DNA of 64,000 bases, from assembly GCF_000716605.1 (NCBI RefSeq), contig NZ_JNXE01000016.1, positions 186,001-250,000 on the forward strand. The letters are read 5' to 3'. This stretch comes from Streptomyces sp. NRRL F-525. GTDB taxonomy: Bacteria > Actinomycetota > Actinomycetes > Streptomycetales > Streptomycetaceae. Shown in pieces: positions 6,477-16,991 of the stretch. Below the pieces are notes generated by a model that saw only the letters and a program-made list of their open reading frames with translations, searched no databases and was not told where the DNA came from. Both the position numbers and the translations under genes were made by a program. Positions within the stretch are counted from its first letter, which is position 1, and each line of letters starts with the position of its first letter.

Positions 6477-8039
6477 ATGACGAACCCGACGCACTCACCG
6501 AACCCCCCGACCACCCCCAACTCCCGTGCGGGACGCCGCGAATGGACCGCGCTCGGCGTCCTGATGCTGCCGCTCCTGCTGGTCTCGATGGACGTCTCCG
6601 TCCTCTACTTCGCCATCCCGGCGATCAGCGCCGACCTGGAGCCCAGCGGCACCCAGCAGCTGTGGATCTTCGACATCTACGCCTTCGTCCTGGCCGGCCT
6701 GCTGATGACGATGGGCTCGGTCGGCGACCGCGTCGGCTACCGCCGGCTCCTCCTGATCGGCGCCGCCGCCTTCGGTACCGCCTCCGTCATCGCGGCCTAC
6801 GCGGACAGCGCCGGGACCCTCATCGCCGCCCGCGCGGCCCTCGGCATCGGCGGCGCGACCCTGATGCCCTCGACGATGGCGCTGCTGCGCACGATGTTCA
6901 CCGACCCCGGCCAGCGCGCGAAGGCGATCGGTCTGTGGTCCGGCGTGATGACCGCGGGCGTCGCCCTCGGCTCGGTGCTCAGCGGTGTCCTCGTCCAGTA
7001 CTTCTGGTGGGGCTCGGTCTTCCTGGTCAACCTCCCCGCGATGGCACTGCTGCTCCTGATCGGCCCGTTCCTGCTCCCCGAGTCCAAGAACCCCGCCCCC
7101 GGCCGCTTCGACTGGCCGAGCGTCCCGCTGTCGATGGCCGGCGTCCTGCCCGTGATCTACGGCCTGAAGGAGATCCCCTCCGAGGGCTGGCACGTCCAGT
7201 ACGTCGTCTCGATCACCGTCGGCCTGCTCTTCGCCGCCCTCTTCGTCCACCGCCAGCGCACCACCGCGTCCCCGATGATCGACCCCGCCCTCTTCCGCAG
7301 CCGCGGCTTCGGCCCGTCCGTCGTCCTGAACCTGGTCTCCACCTTCGGGATCATGGGCTCGGCCTTCTTCACCACGCAGTACCTGCAGTCGGTGCTCGGC
7401 AAGAGTTCGATGGAGGCGGCCCTGTGGGCACTGCTCCCCTCGGTCCTGGTCGGCGTGGCCGCTCCGGTGGCAACGACCCTCGTCCAGAAGGGAGTCGACC
7501 GCGCCCACGTCGTCGCGGCCGGCTTCGCCCTGGCCTCCGGCGGCTACGTCCTGCTGGCCCTGGCCGGCACCGACTCCCTCTGGCTGGTCCTGGCCGCCGC
7601 CGGTGTCCTCGCCTCCGGGATCGTCATGGTGATGTCCCAGATCATGGACCTCGCGATGGGCAGCGCCCCGGTCGAGAAGGCGGGCGTCGCGTCCTCCCTG
7701 ATGGAGACGGGCGCGGAGTTCGGCGGCGCCCTCGGCATGGCGGTCCTCGGCTCCATCGGTACGGCGATCTACCGCCACGGCATCCCGACCTCGGCCCCCG
7801 CCCCGGCCCACGAGACCCTCGGCGGCGCCCTGGCCGTCGCCCACCAGTTGCCGGGGCGCACGGGAGACGCCCTGATCGCGACAGCCCGGGACGCCTTCAC
7901 CGACGGCATGCACGGGGCGGCGATCGCCGGGGCGGTGCTGCTCCTGGGGGCGGCGTTCGCGGCGGCGCGGACCCTGCGGGGCATCCGGGTACAGGCTCCC
8001 GAGCCGGTGCCCGCCGAGCCGCAGAAGGCGGAGGCGTGA
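6477..8039 (+). CDS. MFS transporter, DHA2 (EmrB/QacA-like, 14 TM)
   Basis: A 520-residue proton-driven multidrug-type exporter. Helix 1 has LLPLLLVSMDVSVLYFAIPA, matching the QacA-type motif in which an Asp sits in helix 1. Motif A follows in MTMGSVGDRVGYRRLLLIG. Motif C is ALGIGGATLMPSTMALLRTM. The long TM14 and the tail (ARTLRGIRVQAPEPVPAEPQ) fit the 14-helix subfamily. Homologues next to TetR genes confer resistance to cationic drugs or export secondary metabolites; the substrate here is unknown. The transcript is probably leaderless and controlled by the divergent TetR regulator. Confidence 0.92.
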   Translation: MTNPTHSPNPPTTPNSRAGRREWTALGVLMLPLLLVSMDVSVLYFAIPAISADLEPSGTQQLWIFDIYAFVLAGLLMTMGSVGDRVGYRRLLLIGAAAFGTASVIAAYADSAGTLIAARAALGIGGATLMPSTMALLRTMFTDPGQRAKAIGLWSGVMTAGVALGSVLSGVLVQYFWWGSVFLVNLPAMALLLLIGPFLLPESKNPAPGRFDWPSVPLSMAGVLPVIYGLKEIPSEGWHVQYVVSITVGLLFAALFVHRQRTTASPMIDPALFRSRGFGPSVVLNLVSTFGIMGSAFFTTQYLQSVLGKSSMEAALWALLPSVLVGVAAPVATTLVQKGVDRAHVVAAGFALASGGYVLLALAGTDSLWLVLAAAGVLASGIVMVMSQIMDLAMGSAPVEKAGVASSLMETGAEFGGALGMAVLGSIGTAIYRHGIPTSAPAPAHETLGGALAVAHQLPGRTGDALIATARDAFTDGMHGAAIAGAVLLLGAAFAAARTLRGIRVQAPEPVPAEPQKAEA

Positions 8040-8055
8040 GCCCCAACTACACAGA

Positions 8056-8100
8056 AACGCCGGGTGGGTTGAGGATCATCTCCTCAACCCACCCGGCGTT
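8056..8100. terminator. Bidirectional terminator between MFS and serA
   Basis: A perfect 20-bp inverted repeat: arms 8056-8075 and 8081-8100 with a TCATC loop, beginning AACGCCGGG on one side and ending CCCGGCGTT on the other. It lies between convergent genes, 17 bases after one stop and 11 bases from the other. Confidence 0.85.
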
Positions 8101-8111
8101 CTTGCGAGACG

Positions 8112-9701
8112 TCAGACCAGGTTCACCGAGCGAGCCGACGTCGCGCCGATCTCCTCGGCCACCTCCGCCAGCACATTCGCGGCAACCGTGTCGTCGACCG
8201 TCAGCACGGCCAGCGCCTCGCCGCCCGCGACCGACCGCGACACCTGCATCCCGGCGATGTTGATCCCGGCCTCACCGAAGACCCGGCCGACCGTGCCGAC
8301 AACCCCCGGCCGGTCCTCGTAGCGCAGCACCACCATGTGGTCGGCGAGCGCGAGGTCGACGTCGTAGTCGCCGACCGCGACGATCTTCTGCAGGTTCTTC
8401 GGACCGGCGAGCGTGCCGGAGACCGAGACCTCCTCGCCGCTGCCGAGCGTGCCGCGCACGGTGACGACGTTGCGGTGGTCGGCGGACTCCGAGCTGGTGG
8501 TCAGCCGTACCTCGACACCCCGCTCCTGCGCGAACAGCGGAGCGTTGACGTACGACACCGTCTCGGCGACGACGTCCTCGAACACGCCCTTGAGCGCGGA
8601 GAGTTCGAGCACCTTGACGTCGTGCTGGGTGATCTCGCCGTAGACCTCGACGTCGAGGCGGACCGCGACCTCGCCCGCCAGCGCGGTGAAGATGCGGCCG
8701 AGCTTCTCGGCGAGCGGCAGGCCCGGCTTGACGTCCTCGGCGATGACGCCGCCCTGGACGTTCACCGCGTCGGGGACAAGCTCACCGGCGAGGGCGAGGC
8801 GCACCGACTTGGCGACCGAGACGCCGGCCTTCTCCTGGGCCTCGTCCGTGGAGGCGCCGAGGTGCGGGGTGGAGACGACCTGGTCGAACTCGAACAGCGG
8901 GGAGTCCGTGCAGGGCTCCTTCGCGTACACGTCGAGGCCGGCACCGGCGACGCGGCCCTCCTTGAGCGCGGAGTACAGCGCCACCTCGTCGACGATCCCG
9001 CCGCGCGCGGCGTTGACGATGCGCACGGTCGGCTTGACCTTGCGCAGCGCCTCGTCGCCGATCAGACCGACCGTCTCCGGGGTCTTGGGCAGGTGCACGG
9101 TGATGAAGTCGGAGACCTCGAGCAGCTCGTCCAGCGACAGGACCTTCACGCCCATCTGCGCGGCCCGTGCAGGCTGGACGTAGGGGTCGTAGGCGACGAC
9201 CTTCATGCCGAACGCGGACATGCGCTGCGCGACCAGCGCGCCGATGCGGCCGAGGCCGACGACGCCGAGGGTCTTCTCCGCGAGCTCGACGCCCGTGTAC
9301 TTGCTGCGCTTCCACTCGCCGTTCTTCAGCGCGGCGTTGGCCTGCGGGATGTGGCGTGCGGTCGCCAGCAGCAGACCGCAGGCCAGCTCGGCGGCGGTGA
9401 CGATGTTCGAGGTGGGCGCGTTGACGACCATCACGCCGGCCTTGGTGGCGGCGGAGACGTCGACGTTGTCGAGGCCGACGCCGGCTCGTGCGACGACCTT
9501 CAACTTCCGTGCGGCGGCGACCGCTTCGGCGTCGACCTTGGTGGCCGAGCGGATCAGGATCGCGTCGACGTCGGCGATCGCGGGGAGCAGCTCGCCCCGG
9601 TCGGCGCCGTTGCAGTGCCGGATCTCGAAGTCCGGGCCGAGGGCGTCCACCGTCGCGGGCGACAGCTCTTCAGCGATGAGTACGACAGGTTTCGAGCTCA
9701 C
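8112..9701 (-). CDS. serA: D-3-phosphoglycerate dehydrogenase
   Basis: First committed enzyme of serine synthesis, oxidising 3-phosphoglycerate with NAD+. At 529 residues it is the long actinobacterial form. The Rossmann motif GLGRIGALVAQRM lies near residue 150. The catalytic set follows: Arg in NAARGGIVDE, Glu in YAKEPC and His in TPHLGASTDEA. An intervening ASB domain (VEVYGEITQHDVKVLELSAL) and a C-terminal ACT domain (YEDRPGVVGTVGRVFGEAGI) are present; the ACT/ASB part binds serine for feedback inhibition. GTG 9701 has GAGG six bases upstream; GTG 9713 is the alternative. The gene is separated from ilvC by a terminator, so it probably has its own promoter in 9702-9860. Confidence 0.97.
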   Translation of the reverse strand: MSSKPVVLIAEELSPATVDALGPDFEIRHCNGADRGELLPAIADVDAILIRSATKVDAEAVAAARKLKVVARAGVGLDNVDVSAATKAGVMVVNAPTSNIVTAAELACGLLLATARHIPQANAALKNGEWKRSKYTGVELAEKTLGVVGLGRIGALVAQRMSAFGMKVVAYDPYVQPARAAQMGVKVLSLDELLEVSDFITVHLPKTPETVGLIGDEALRKVKPTVRIVNAARGGIVDEVALYSALKEGRVAGAGLDVYAKEPCTDSPLFEFDQVVSTPHLGASTDEAQEKAGVSVAKSVRLALAGELVPDAVNVQGGVIAEDVKPGLPLAEKLGRIFTALAGEVAVRLDVEVYGEITQHDVKVLELSALKGVFEDVVAETVSYVNAPLFAQERGVEVRLTTSSESADHRNVVTVRGTLGSGEEVSVSGTLAGPKNLQKIVAVGDYDVDLALADHMVVLRYEDRPGVVGTVGRVFGEAGINIAGMQVSRSVAGGEALAVLTVDDTVAANVLAEVAEEIGATSARSVNLV

Positions 9702-9862
9702 GTGAGTCCTCACAAGTCCATTGCGTGCGGACGGCCGTCCCGACGGCCGCAGGCGGTGGAGGGGCTAGCCGCGGAGACGCACGACGCTGTGGGCCTGACG
9801 CGTATTAGTACGGCAGTGTAGTGGCGCGCCGACAGTCGTCTTACGCCGCTGCGGAAGGATCA

Positions 9863-9882
9863 CCCGTCCGTGGCTGGACGGG
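9863..9882. other. Short hairpin upstream of serA
   Basis: CCCGTCC (9863-9869) and GGACGGG (9876-9882) form a 7-bp stem with a 6-base loop. It lies next to the ilvC terminator. It may be part of that terminator region or of the serA leader. Confidence 0.4.
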
Positions 9883-9891
9883 TTGGACAAA

Positions 9892-9917
9892 GGGGCCGGA
9901 GCGTTCGCTCCAGCCCC
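9892..9917 (-). terminator. Terminator after ilvC
   Basis: GGGGC(C)GGAGC (9892-9902) pairs with GCTCC(A)GCCCC (9907-9917) with one internal mismatch and a 4-base loop. It begins 14 bases beyond the ilvC stop, at the 3' end of the ilvBNC transcript. Confidence 0.7.
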
Positions 9918-9930
9918 TGTGCCACAGGAC

Positions 9931-11040
<1,110 letters not shown>

Positions 11041-11568
11041 CTACGCGGAGCGGTCGAGCGCGCGCAGCGAGCGGTCGGTGATGGAGCGGGCGCCGCGGCC
11101 GATCGCGATCGTGCCGGACTGGACCAGCTCCTTGATGCCGTACGGCTCCAGCATCTTGAGCATCGCGGACAGCTTGTCGCTGCTGCCCGTGGCCTCGATG
11201 GTGACGGCCTCCGGGGAGACGTCGACCGTCTTGGCGCGGAAGAGCTGGACGATCTCGACGATCTGGGAGCGCGTCTCGTTGTCGGCGCGCACCTTCACCA
11301 GAACGAGTTCGCGCTGAACGGCCGATCCGGCCTCCAGCTCGACGATCTTCAGCACGTTGACGAGCTTGTTGAGCTGCTTGGTGACCTGTTCGAGCGGGAG
11401 TGCCTCGATCACGTTCACCACGATCGTGATGCGGGAGATGTCGGGGTGTTCGGTGACGCCGACCGCGAGGGAGTCGATGTTGAAGCCGCGCCGGGAGAAC
11501 AGGGCGGTGATCCGGGCGAGGACACCTGGCTTGTTCTCCACCAGGACGGAGAGCGTGTGCTTGGACAT
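11041..11568 (-). CDS. ilvN: Acetolactate synthase, regulatory (small) subunit
   Basis: Regulatory partner of IlvB that confers valine feedback inhibition. It has 175 residues. The N-terminal ACT domain begins TLSVLVENKPGVLARITALF (about 4-23) and continues with RRGFNIDSLAVGVTE. The C-terminal ALS_ss_C domain follows with RELVLVKVRADNETRSQIVE. ATG 11568 is preceded by a GAGAGAGACGAAAGA stretch, and the gene starts 20 bases after ilvB, so the two are cotranscribed. Confidence 0.97.
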   Translation of the reverse strand: MSKHTLSVLVENKPGVLARITALFSRRGFNIDSLAVGVTEHPDISRITIVVNVIEALPLEQVTKQLNKLVNVLKIVELEAGSAVQRELVLVKVRADNETRSQIVEIVQLFRAKTVDVSPEAVTIEATGSSDKLSAMLKMLEPYGIKELVQSGTIAIGRGARSITDRSLRALDRSA

Positions 11569-11588
11569 TTCTCTTTCGTCTCTCTCGC

Positions 11589-13436
11589 TCAGTCGTCTTC
11601 GTTGTCGCCGAAGTCGGGGCGGACGTCCCGGGCGAACATGACCTCGTCGTTCGAGGTGCCGGCGGCGACCATCGGCCACACCATGGCGTCCTCGTGGACG
11701 ATGAAGTCGACCACGACGGGGCGGTCGTTGATCGAGTTCGCCTCCTCGATGACCTTGTCCAGGTCGTCGGGGGACTCGCAGCGGATCGCGTAACACCCCA
11801 TCGCCTCCGACAACTTGACGAAGTCGGGGATGCGCGTGCCGGCGCTCGGCTGCTTGCCGTCCGCCTCCGGGCCGCTGTGCAGCACGGTGTTGGAGTAGCG
11901 CTGGTTGTAGAACAGGGTCTGCCACTGGCGGACCATGCCGAGGGCGCCGTTGTTGATGATGGCGACCTTGATCGGGATGTTGTTCAGGGCGCAGGTGGTG
12001 AGTTCCTGGTTGGTCATCTGGAAGCAGCCGTCGCCGTCGATCGCCCAGACCGTCTGGTCCGGGGCTCCGGCCTTGGCACCCATCGCGGCCGGGACCGCGT
12101 AGCCCATGGTCCCGGCGCCGCCGGAGTTGAGCCAGGTCGCGGGCTTCTCGTACTGGATGTAGTGCGCGGCCCACATCTGGTGCTGGCCGACGCCCGCCGC
12201 GAAGATGGTGTTCTCCGGGGCGAGTTGGCCGATGCGCTCGATGACCTGCTGCGGGGAGAGCGAGCCGTTGTCGGGCTGCTCGTAGCCGAGCGGGTATGTC
12301 TCGCGCCAGCGGTTGAGGTCGTTCCACCAGGCGCTGTAGTCGCCGGTGTGACCCTCGCTGTGCTCCTTCTGGACGGCCTGCACGAGGTCGGCGATGACCT
12401 CGCGGGCGTCCCCGACGATCGGCACGTCGGCGGCGCGGTTCTTGCCGATCTCCGCCGGGTCGATGTCGGCGTGGACGATCTTCGCGTACGGCGCGAAGCT
12501 GTCCAGCTTGCCGGTGACGCGGTCGTCGAAGCGGGCTCCGAGGGCGACGATCAGGTCGGCCTTCTGCAGCGCGGTGACGGCGGTGACCGCACCGTGCATG
12601 CCCGGCATTCCCACGTGCAGCTCGTGACTGTCGGGGAATGCGCCGAGCGCCATCAGGGTGGTGGTGACGGGCGCTCCGGTGAGTTCTGCGAGGACCTTCA
12701 GCTCGGCGGTGGCGTGTGCCTTGAGGACACCGCCGCCGACGTAGAGGACGGGCCGCTTCGCGGCGGTGATCAGCTTCGCGGCCTCGCGGATCTGCTTGGC
12801 GTGCGGCTTGGTCACCGGGCGGTAGCCGGGCAGGTCCATGACCGGCGGCCAGGAGAAGGTGGTCTTGGCCTGGAGGATGTCCTTGGGGATGTCGACCAGG
12901 ACCGGGCCGGGGCGGCCGGTGGAGGCGATGTGGAACGCCTGCGCGATCGCCCGGGGGATGTCCTCCGCCTTGGTGACCAGGAAGCTGTGCTTGGTGATCG
13001 GCATGGTGATGCCGACGATGTCCGCCTCCTGGAAGGCGTCCGTGCCGATCGCGGCGGACACGACCTGCCCGGTGATCGCGACCAGCGGCACGGAGTCCAT
13101 GTTCGCGTCCGCGATGGGGGTGACCAGGTTGGTGGCGCCCGGCCCGGATGTCGCCATGCACACCCCGACCTTGCCGGTGGCCTGCGCGTAACCGGTGGCC
13201 GCGTGACCCGCGCCCTGCTCGTGGCGGACCAGCACGTGGCGCACTCGCGTGGAGTCCATCAGCGGGTCGTACGCCGGCAGGATGGTACCCCCGGGGATGC
13301 CGAATACCGTGTCGGCCCCGACTTCCTCAAGAGAGCGGATGAGAGACTGCGCGCCCGTGACGTGCTCGGGGGCGGACTGCTGTCCTCCGGATCGGGGCCG
13401 CGGCTGCGGATGGGCCCCGGTGGCCTGCTCGGTCAT
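11589..13436 (-). CDS. ilvB: Acetolactate synthase, catalytic (large) subunit
   Basis: ThDP- and FAD-dependent condensation of pyruvate with pyruvate or 2-oxobutyrate, the first common step of branched-chain amino-acid synthesis. The protein is 615 residues. The N-terminal ThDP domain shows [16 protein letters not shown], with the catalytic Glu in [15 protein letters not shown]. The central FAD domain includes [20 protein letters not shown]. The C-terminal ThDP/Mg motif is [20 protein letters not shown], ending in [17 protein letters not shown] 13436 is chosen over 13442 because the purine-rich GAAGAGA is better spaced from it. Expression is probably controlled by the upstream leader-peptide attenuator. 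Confidence 0.97.
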   Translation of the reverse strand: MTEQATGAHPQPRPRSGGQQSAPEHVTGAQSLIRSLEEVGADTVFGIPGGTILPAYDPLMDSTRVRHVLVRHEQGAGHAATGYAQATGKVGVCMATSGPGATNLVTPIADANMDSVPLVAITGQVVSAAIGTDAFQEADIVGITMPITKHSFLVTKAEDIPRAIAQAFHIASTGRPGPVLVDIPKDILQAKTTFSWPPVMDLPGYRPVTKPHAKQIREAAKLITAAKRPVLYVGGGVLKAHATAELKVLAELTGAPVTTTLMALGAFPDSHELHVGMPGMHGAVTAVTALQKADLIVALGARFDDRVTGKLDSFAPYAKIVHADIDPAEIGKNRAADVPIVGDAREVIADLVQAVQKEHSEGHTGDYSAWWNDLNRWRETYPLGYEQPDNGSLSPQQVIERIGQLAPENTIFAAGVGQHQMWAAHYIQYEKPATWLNSGGAGTMGYAVPAAMGAKAGAPDQTVWAIDGDGCFQMTNQELTTCALNNIPIKVAIINNGALGMVRQWQTLFYNQRYSNTVLHSGPEADGKQPSAGTRIPDFVKLSEAMGCYAIRCESPDDLDKVIEEANSINDRPVVVDFIVHEDAMVWPMVAAGTSNDEVMFARDVRPDFGDNEDD

Positions 13437-13516
13437 CGTCATTCTCTTCTCGATGCTGAGGGTTTTTGCGAGGTTTGTGCGGGGTTCTACTGCTGCACGA
13501 CTGGATCCTGTGCAAC

Positions 13517-13550
13517 AAAAAACCCCTCGTGCCGTGAGGCAAGCGAGGGG
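13517..13550 (-). terminator. Attenuator terminator in the ilvB leader
   Basis: On the - strand a CCCCTCG/CGAGGGG stem (13544-13550 with 13523-13529), extended inward by GCC/GGC, is followed directly by six T residues (13522-13517). This is a textbook Rho-independent terminator ~80 bases before ilvB and ~55 bases after the leader peptide stop. Stalling on the leader would be expected to favour an alternative fold. Confidence 0.85.
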
Positions 13551-13604
13551 AGCGCGCCGGGTGCGGTCGCTGGGAGTTCCGGGTCCGTCCGGACGTCACC
13601 AGCT

Positions 13605-13646
13605 TCAGCCGACGCGCTTTCCAAGTACGAGAATTCGGGTGCGCAT
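13605..13646 (-). CDS. ilvB leader peptide (MRTRILVLGKRVG)
   Basis: A 13-codon frame, ATG 13646 to stop 13605, reads MRTRILVLGKRVG. It contains one Ile, two Leu and two Val, with I-L-V-L in a row, as expected for attenuation by branched-chain aminoacyl-tRNA supply. A purine-rich GGGGGAGGG lies ~10 bases upstream. A Rho-independent terminator follows before ilvB. Leader peptides of this kind upstream of ilvB are known in Streptomyces and other actinobacteria; ribosome stalling at the ILVL codons when charged tRNA is scarce is the established mechanism for such elements. Confidence 0.88.
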   Translation of the reverse strand: MRTRILVLGKRVG

Positions 13647-13679
13647 GGCATTGACCCTCCCCCCGGCACGCATCCACTG

Positions 13680-16600
13680 TCAAGTGGGTGGGACGGGAGT
13701 CTCATTATGTGAACGGAGGGCCGTTCCACCCCCGAAAACCGCGGGCACACCACTGGTGTACACCCCCAGCGCGCCCCCCGCGAACGCGGGCTCGGCCGGG
13801 CCGTGCGGCACCGGATAATGGCCGCGCGACAGGGCCCGGCGCAGCCGGTACTCGTCCAGCGGCGCGGAGAAGGCCATGCCCTGCCCGTGCGTACAGCCCA
13901 TCGCGCGCAGGGCGACCACCTGCTCCGGCAGATCGACTCCGTCGGCGACCGACTGCAGTCCGAGATCACAGGCGATCCGCAGCAGCCCGCTGGTGATCTT
14001 GTGCAGCCGCGCGGACTCGACGACGCCCTCGACCAGACTGCGGTCCAGTTTCAGTACGTCGACGGGGAGCCGCCGGAGCGCCGTGATGGCCGCGTAGCCG
14101 CTCCCGAACCCGTCGAGGGCGATCCGGACACCGAGCCGCCGCAGCGCGGTCAGCCGGCGCTCCAGCTCGTCCAGGGAGACCCGCGGGTCGGTGTCGGACA
14201 GCTCGATCACCAGCGATCCGGACGGCAGCCCGTGCCGGGTCAGCAGGGCCTCGATCGAGCCGAGCGGCATCGACTTGTCCAGCAGCCGCCGGGCACTTAT
14301 CCGTACGGCGACGGACACGGCGAGCCCGGTCGCCGTCCGCTCGGCGGCCTGTTCCACCGCCTCCTCCAGCATCCAGCGCCCCAGCTCGGCGGTCTTGTCG
14401 CTGTCCTCGGCCACCCGCAGGAACTCGGCAGGCGTGAACAGCACTCCTTGCGAGGACCGCCAGCGCGCCTGGGTGGAGACCGACGCGATCCGGCCGTCCA
14501 CCAGGGACACCACGGGCTGGTGCAGCAGCGCGAACTCGCCGTCGTGCAGCGCCGCCCGCAGCCGCGTGGCCAGCTCCGCCTTCCGTACGACGTCCTGCTG
14601 CATCTGCGGTGCGTACAGCTCGACGCGGCCCTTGCCCGCCCCCTTGGCGCGGTACATCGCGAGGTCGGCGTTGCGCAGCAACTCCCCGGCGCCGAGGCCA
14701 GGTTCGGCGAAGGCGACGCCGATGGAGGCGGCGACGCGGACATCGTTGCCGTCGATGAGGTACGGCTGGGACAGGGTGATTCTCAGGCGGTCGGCGAGCT
14801 CCATGATGTGCCGCTCGCGGGCGGTACGGTCCCGGGTGCCGTCGCCGACGATCAGGGCCGCGAACTCGTCGCCGCCGAGCCGGGAGGCGGTGTCGCCGTG
14901 CCGGACCGCGCCGTCGAGCCTGCGGGCGGCCTGGATGAGGAGTTCGTCGCCCGCCTGGTGGCCGATGGTGTCGTTGACGGCCTTGAAGCCGTCGAGGTCG
15001 ATGAAGAGGACGGCCGTGCCGCGGTCGGTGGAGCGGCGGCCGGACAGGGCCTGCTGGACGCGCTTGGTGAACAGGGCGCGGTTGGGCAGGTCGGTGAGCG
15101 GGTCGTGCTCGGCGTTGTGCTGCAACTGCGCCTGGAGGCGCACCCGTTCGGTCACGTCCCGGCTGTTGAAGATCAGGCCGCCGTGGTGGCGGTTGACGGT
15201 GGACTCGACGTTCAGCCAGCCGTCGTCGCCGGAACGGAAGCGGCACTCGATGCGGGTGGTGGACTCCTCGAAGGGGCTGGCGGTGAGGAAGCGGCGCACC
15301 TCGTGCACCACACAGCCGAGGTCCTCCGGGTGGATCAGCGAGGCCAGTTCGGTCCCGACCAGTTCCTCGGCGGCCTTGCCGTAGACACCGGCGGCGGCCG
15401 GGGAGACGTAGCGGAGGATGCCGTTCGGGGCGGCGATCATGATGACGTCGCTGGAGCCCTGGACCAGGGAGCGGAAGTGGTTCTCCTTCTGGGCCAACTC
15501 CTGGGTGAGGGTGATGTTGTCGAGCAGCATGATGCCCTGGCGCACCACGAGGGCGAGGACCACGCAGCCCGCGGTGATGAGCACCACGCGGTCGGGGCTG
15601 CGGCCGTTGAGCACGTTGTAGAGAACCCCCAACGTGCAGACGGCGGCGGCGAGATACGGGGTGAGCGCGGCCAGCGAACCGGCGATGGGCCGGGTGGCCG
15701 GATACCGCCCGTGGTCGACGCCGGGCGCGGAGGCCTGCGGCGGGGCGCCGGTGCGCTGTCCGGGCCGGTGCTCGTGCACCACGCGCGTGTGCCCGTCGTC
15801 CTCGGGGTGGGTGTGCCGGGGCGTGGCCCAGGGGGCGTAGGCGAGGAGCAGGGAGCCGGCGAACCAGCCCGCGTCGAGCAACTGGCCCGAGTGGTAGTTG
15901 TTGTGGAGCAGCGGCGAGGTGAACAGGGCGTCGCACATCACCGTCAGGGCCAGCGCGCCGATCGCGGTGTTCACCGCGGTGCGGTTGACCGAGGAGCGCC
16001 GGAAGTGCAGCGCGAGCACCATGCTGACGAGCGCGATGTCGAGCAGCGGGTACGCCAGTGACAGCGCGGTGTGGGCCACGCTCGGCCCGTCGAACTTGGC
16101 GGCCTGGGCCAGCGCGAGGCTCCAGGACAGCGTGAGCAGCGAGCCCCCGATCAGCCAGGCGTCCAGCGCCAGACAGACCCAACCGGCCTTCGTGACAGGC
16201 CTTTTGGCGAGGACCAGGAGCCCGACGATGGCGGGCGGTGCGAAGCACAGGAAGAACAGATCGGCGAAACTGGGGCTGGGCACGGGGCGCTCCAGGACGA
16301 CCTCGTACCACCCCCAGACTCCGTTGCCCAGTGCCGCCATCGCCGAGGAGAGCGAGAACAGCAGCCAGGCGGGTCGAAAGCGGATACGGCGGCTTCGCGC
16401 GTAGAGGAAGCAGGAGACGGCGGCGGTACCGGCTGCCGCGCTGAGCCCGAAGTCGCCCATGATCAGGGCGAGTTGGGCGGACCCCCAGTCGAGCGCGGAA
16501 CCGACGGCGTATCCCGCGCAGACCAGGGCCAGGACGAGTTGCTGGACCAGGCTCCACGTGCCGCCGGTCGCCGGCGGTCGTGGCTGCCGCGCCCCGGGTG

Positions 16601-16919
16601 AAGTCCGGTCCCGGAGCGCCCCGTTGAGGGTGGTCGTCGGAGACGGTGGCGAACTCACCGGGCCCTCCCGCTCCGCGTCGCTCCCGGGTCCCGCGGGCCC
16701 CGGTGCGCTGGATGAGCGTGCCTGCGGCGGCTGTTGGGCCTGCGGTGGTGATGGCTGTGGCTGCTGTGATGTCCGCCGCGGCCGCCATGTCCGCCGTGGG
16801 CGCAGTGGTTGGCGTGATGGCCGCGGCCGCGCGCGGCGGTGCGCCAGGGTCGCCGTCGGCGGCCCCGCCGCGTCGGATCGCTCGTCCATAGGCCGTGCAT
16901 CGCCCGTCGCCCCCCTCAC
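13680..16919 (-). CDS. cdgC: Membrane PAS-GGDEF-EAL protein, probable diguanylate cyclase (CdgC-like)
   Basis: A 1079-residue c-di-GMP protein. A ~120-residue Pro/Arg/Gln-rich N-terminus is followed by about ten hydrophobic segments (residues ~125-500), then a PAS domain (NHFRSLVQGSSDVIMIAAPN onward, ~515-640), GGDEF (~650-815) and EAL (~830-1045). The active-site loop RLGGDEFAAL is intact, and RHGD five residues before it forms an RxxD inhibitory site. The EAL domain is degenerate: EALxRW is STQARW, EITE is ELSD, DDFG is DGFG, and the Asn position is Arg; only the Lys in VLKLDRSL remains. Synthesis, not hydrolysis, is therefore expected. The gene corresponds from memory to SCO5511, just upstream of ilvB; the symbol is less certain than the function. 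GTG 16919 or ATG 16889 may be the start. Confidence 0.9.
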   Translation of the reverse strand: MRGATGDARPMDERSDAAGPPTATLAHRRARPRPSRQPLRPRRTWRPRRTSQQPQPSPPQAQQPPQARSSSAPGPAGPGSDAEREGPVSSPPSPTTTLNGALRDRTSPGARQPRPPATGGTWSLVQQLVLALVCAGYAVGSALDWGSAQLALIMGDFGLSAAAGTAAVSCFLYARSRRIRFRPAWLLFSLSSAMAALGNGVWGWYEVVLERPVPSPSFADLFFLCFAPPAIVGLLVLAKRPVTKAGWVCLALDAWLIGGSLLTLSWSLALAQAAKFDGPSVAHTALSLAYPLLDIALVSMVLALHFRRSSVNRTAVNTAIGALALTVMCDALFTSPLLHNNYHSGQLLDAGWFAGSLLLAYAPWATPRHTHPEDDGHTRVVHEHRPGQRTGAPPQASAPGVDHGRYPATRPIAGSLAALTPYLAAAVCTLGVLYNVLNGRSPDRVVLITAGCVVLALVVRQGIMLLDNITLTQELAQKENHFRSLVQGSSDVIMIAAPNGILRYVSPAAAGVYGKAAEELVGTELASLIHPEDLGCVVHEVRRFLTASPFEESTTRIECRFRSGDDGWLNVESTVNRHHGGLIFNSRDVTERVRLQAQLQHNAEHDPLTDLPNRALFTKRVQQALSGRRSTDRGTAVLFIDLDGFKAVNDTIGHQAGDELLIQAARRLDGAVRHGDTASRLGGDEFAALIVGDGTRDRTARERHIMELADRLRITLSQPYLIDGNDVRVAASIGVAFAEPGLGAGELLRNADLAMYRAKGAGKGRVELYAPQMQQDVVRKAELATRLRAALHDGEFALLHQPVVSLVDGRIASVSTQARWRSSQGVLFTPAEFLRVAEDSDKTAELGRWMLEEAVEQAAERTATGLAVSVAVRISARRLLDKSMPLGSIEALLTRHGLPSGSLVIELSDTDPRVSLDELERRLTALRRLGVRIALDGFGSGYAAITALRRLPVDVLKLDRSLVEGVVESARLHKITSGLLRIACDLGLQSVADGVDLPEQVVALRAMGCTHGQGMAFSAPLDEYRLRRALSRGHYPVPHGPAEPAFAGGALGVYTSGVPAVFGGGTALRSHNETPVPPT
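13704..13709 (-). promoter_or_regulatory. Candidate -10 of the ilvB promoter, inside the cdgC 3' end
   Basis: CATAAT on the - strand matches TATAAT at 5 of 6 positions. It lies ~58 bases upstream of the leader peptide start, within the codons for SHNE of the upstream GGDEF-EAL gene. No convincing -35 accompanies it. With only 33 bases between that gene's stop and the leader ATG, the ilv promoter has to lie in the coding region or further upstream. Confidence 0.45.
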
Positions 16920-16991
16920 AGTCTGAAATGTCCATCCCCGGCGCCGAACGGTGCGCGGCGCAGCCCCTGCCGGGACGATACACCAGTCTCG

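Noticed and set aside
13803..16061. A 752-codon open frame opposite the GGDEF-EAL gene
   Set aside because: Composition only. The GGDEF, EAL and PAS motifs are all on the other strand.
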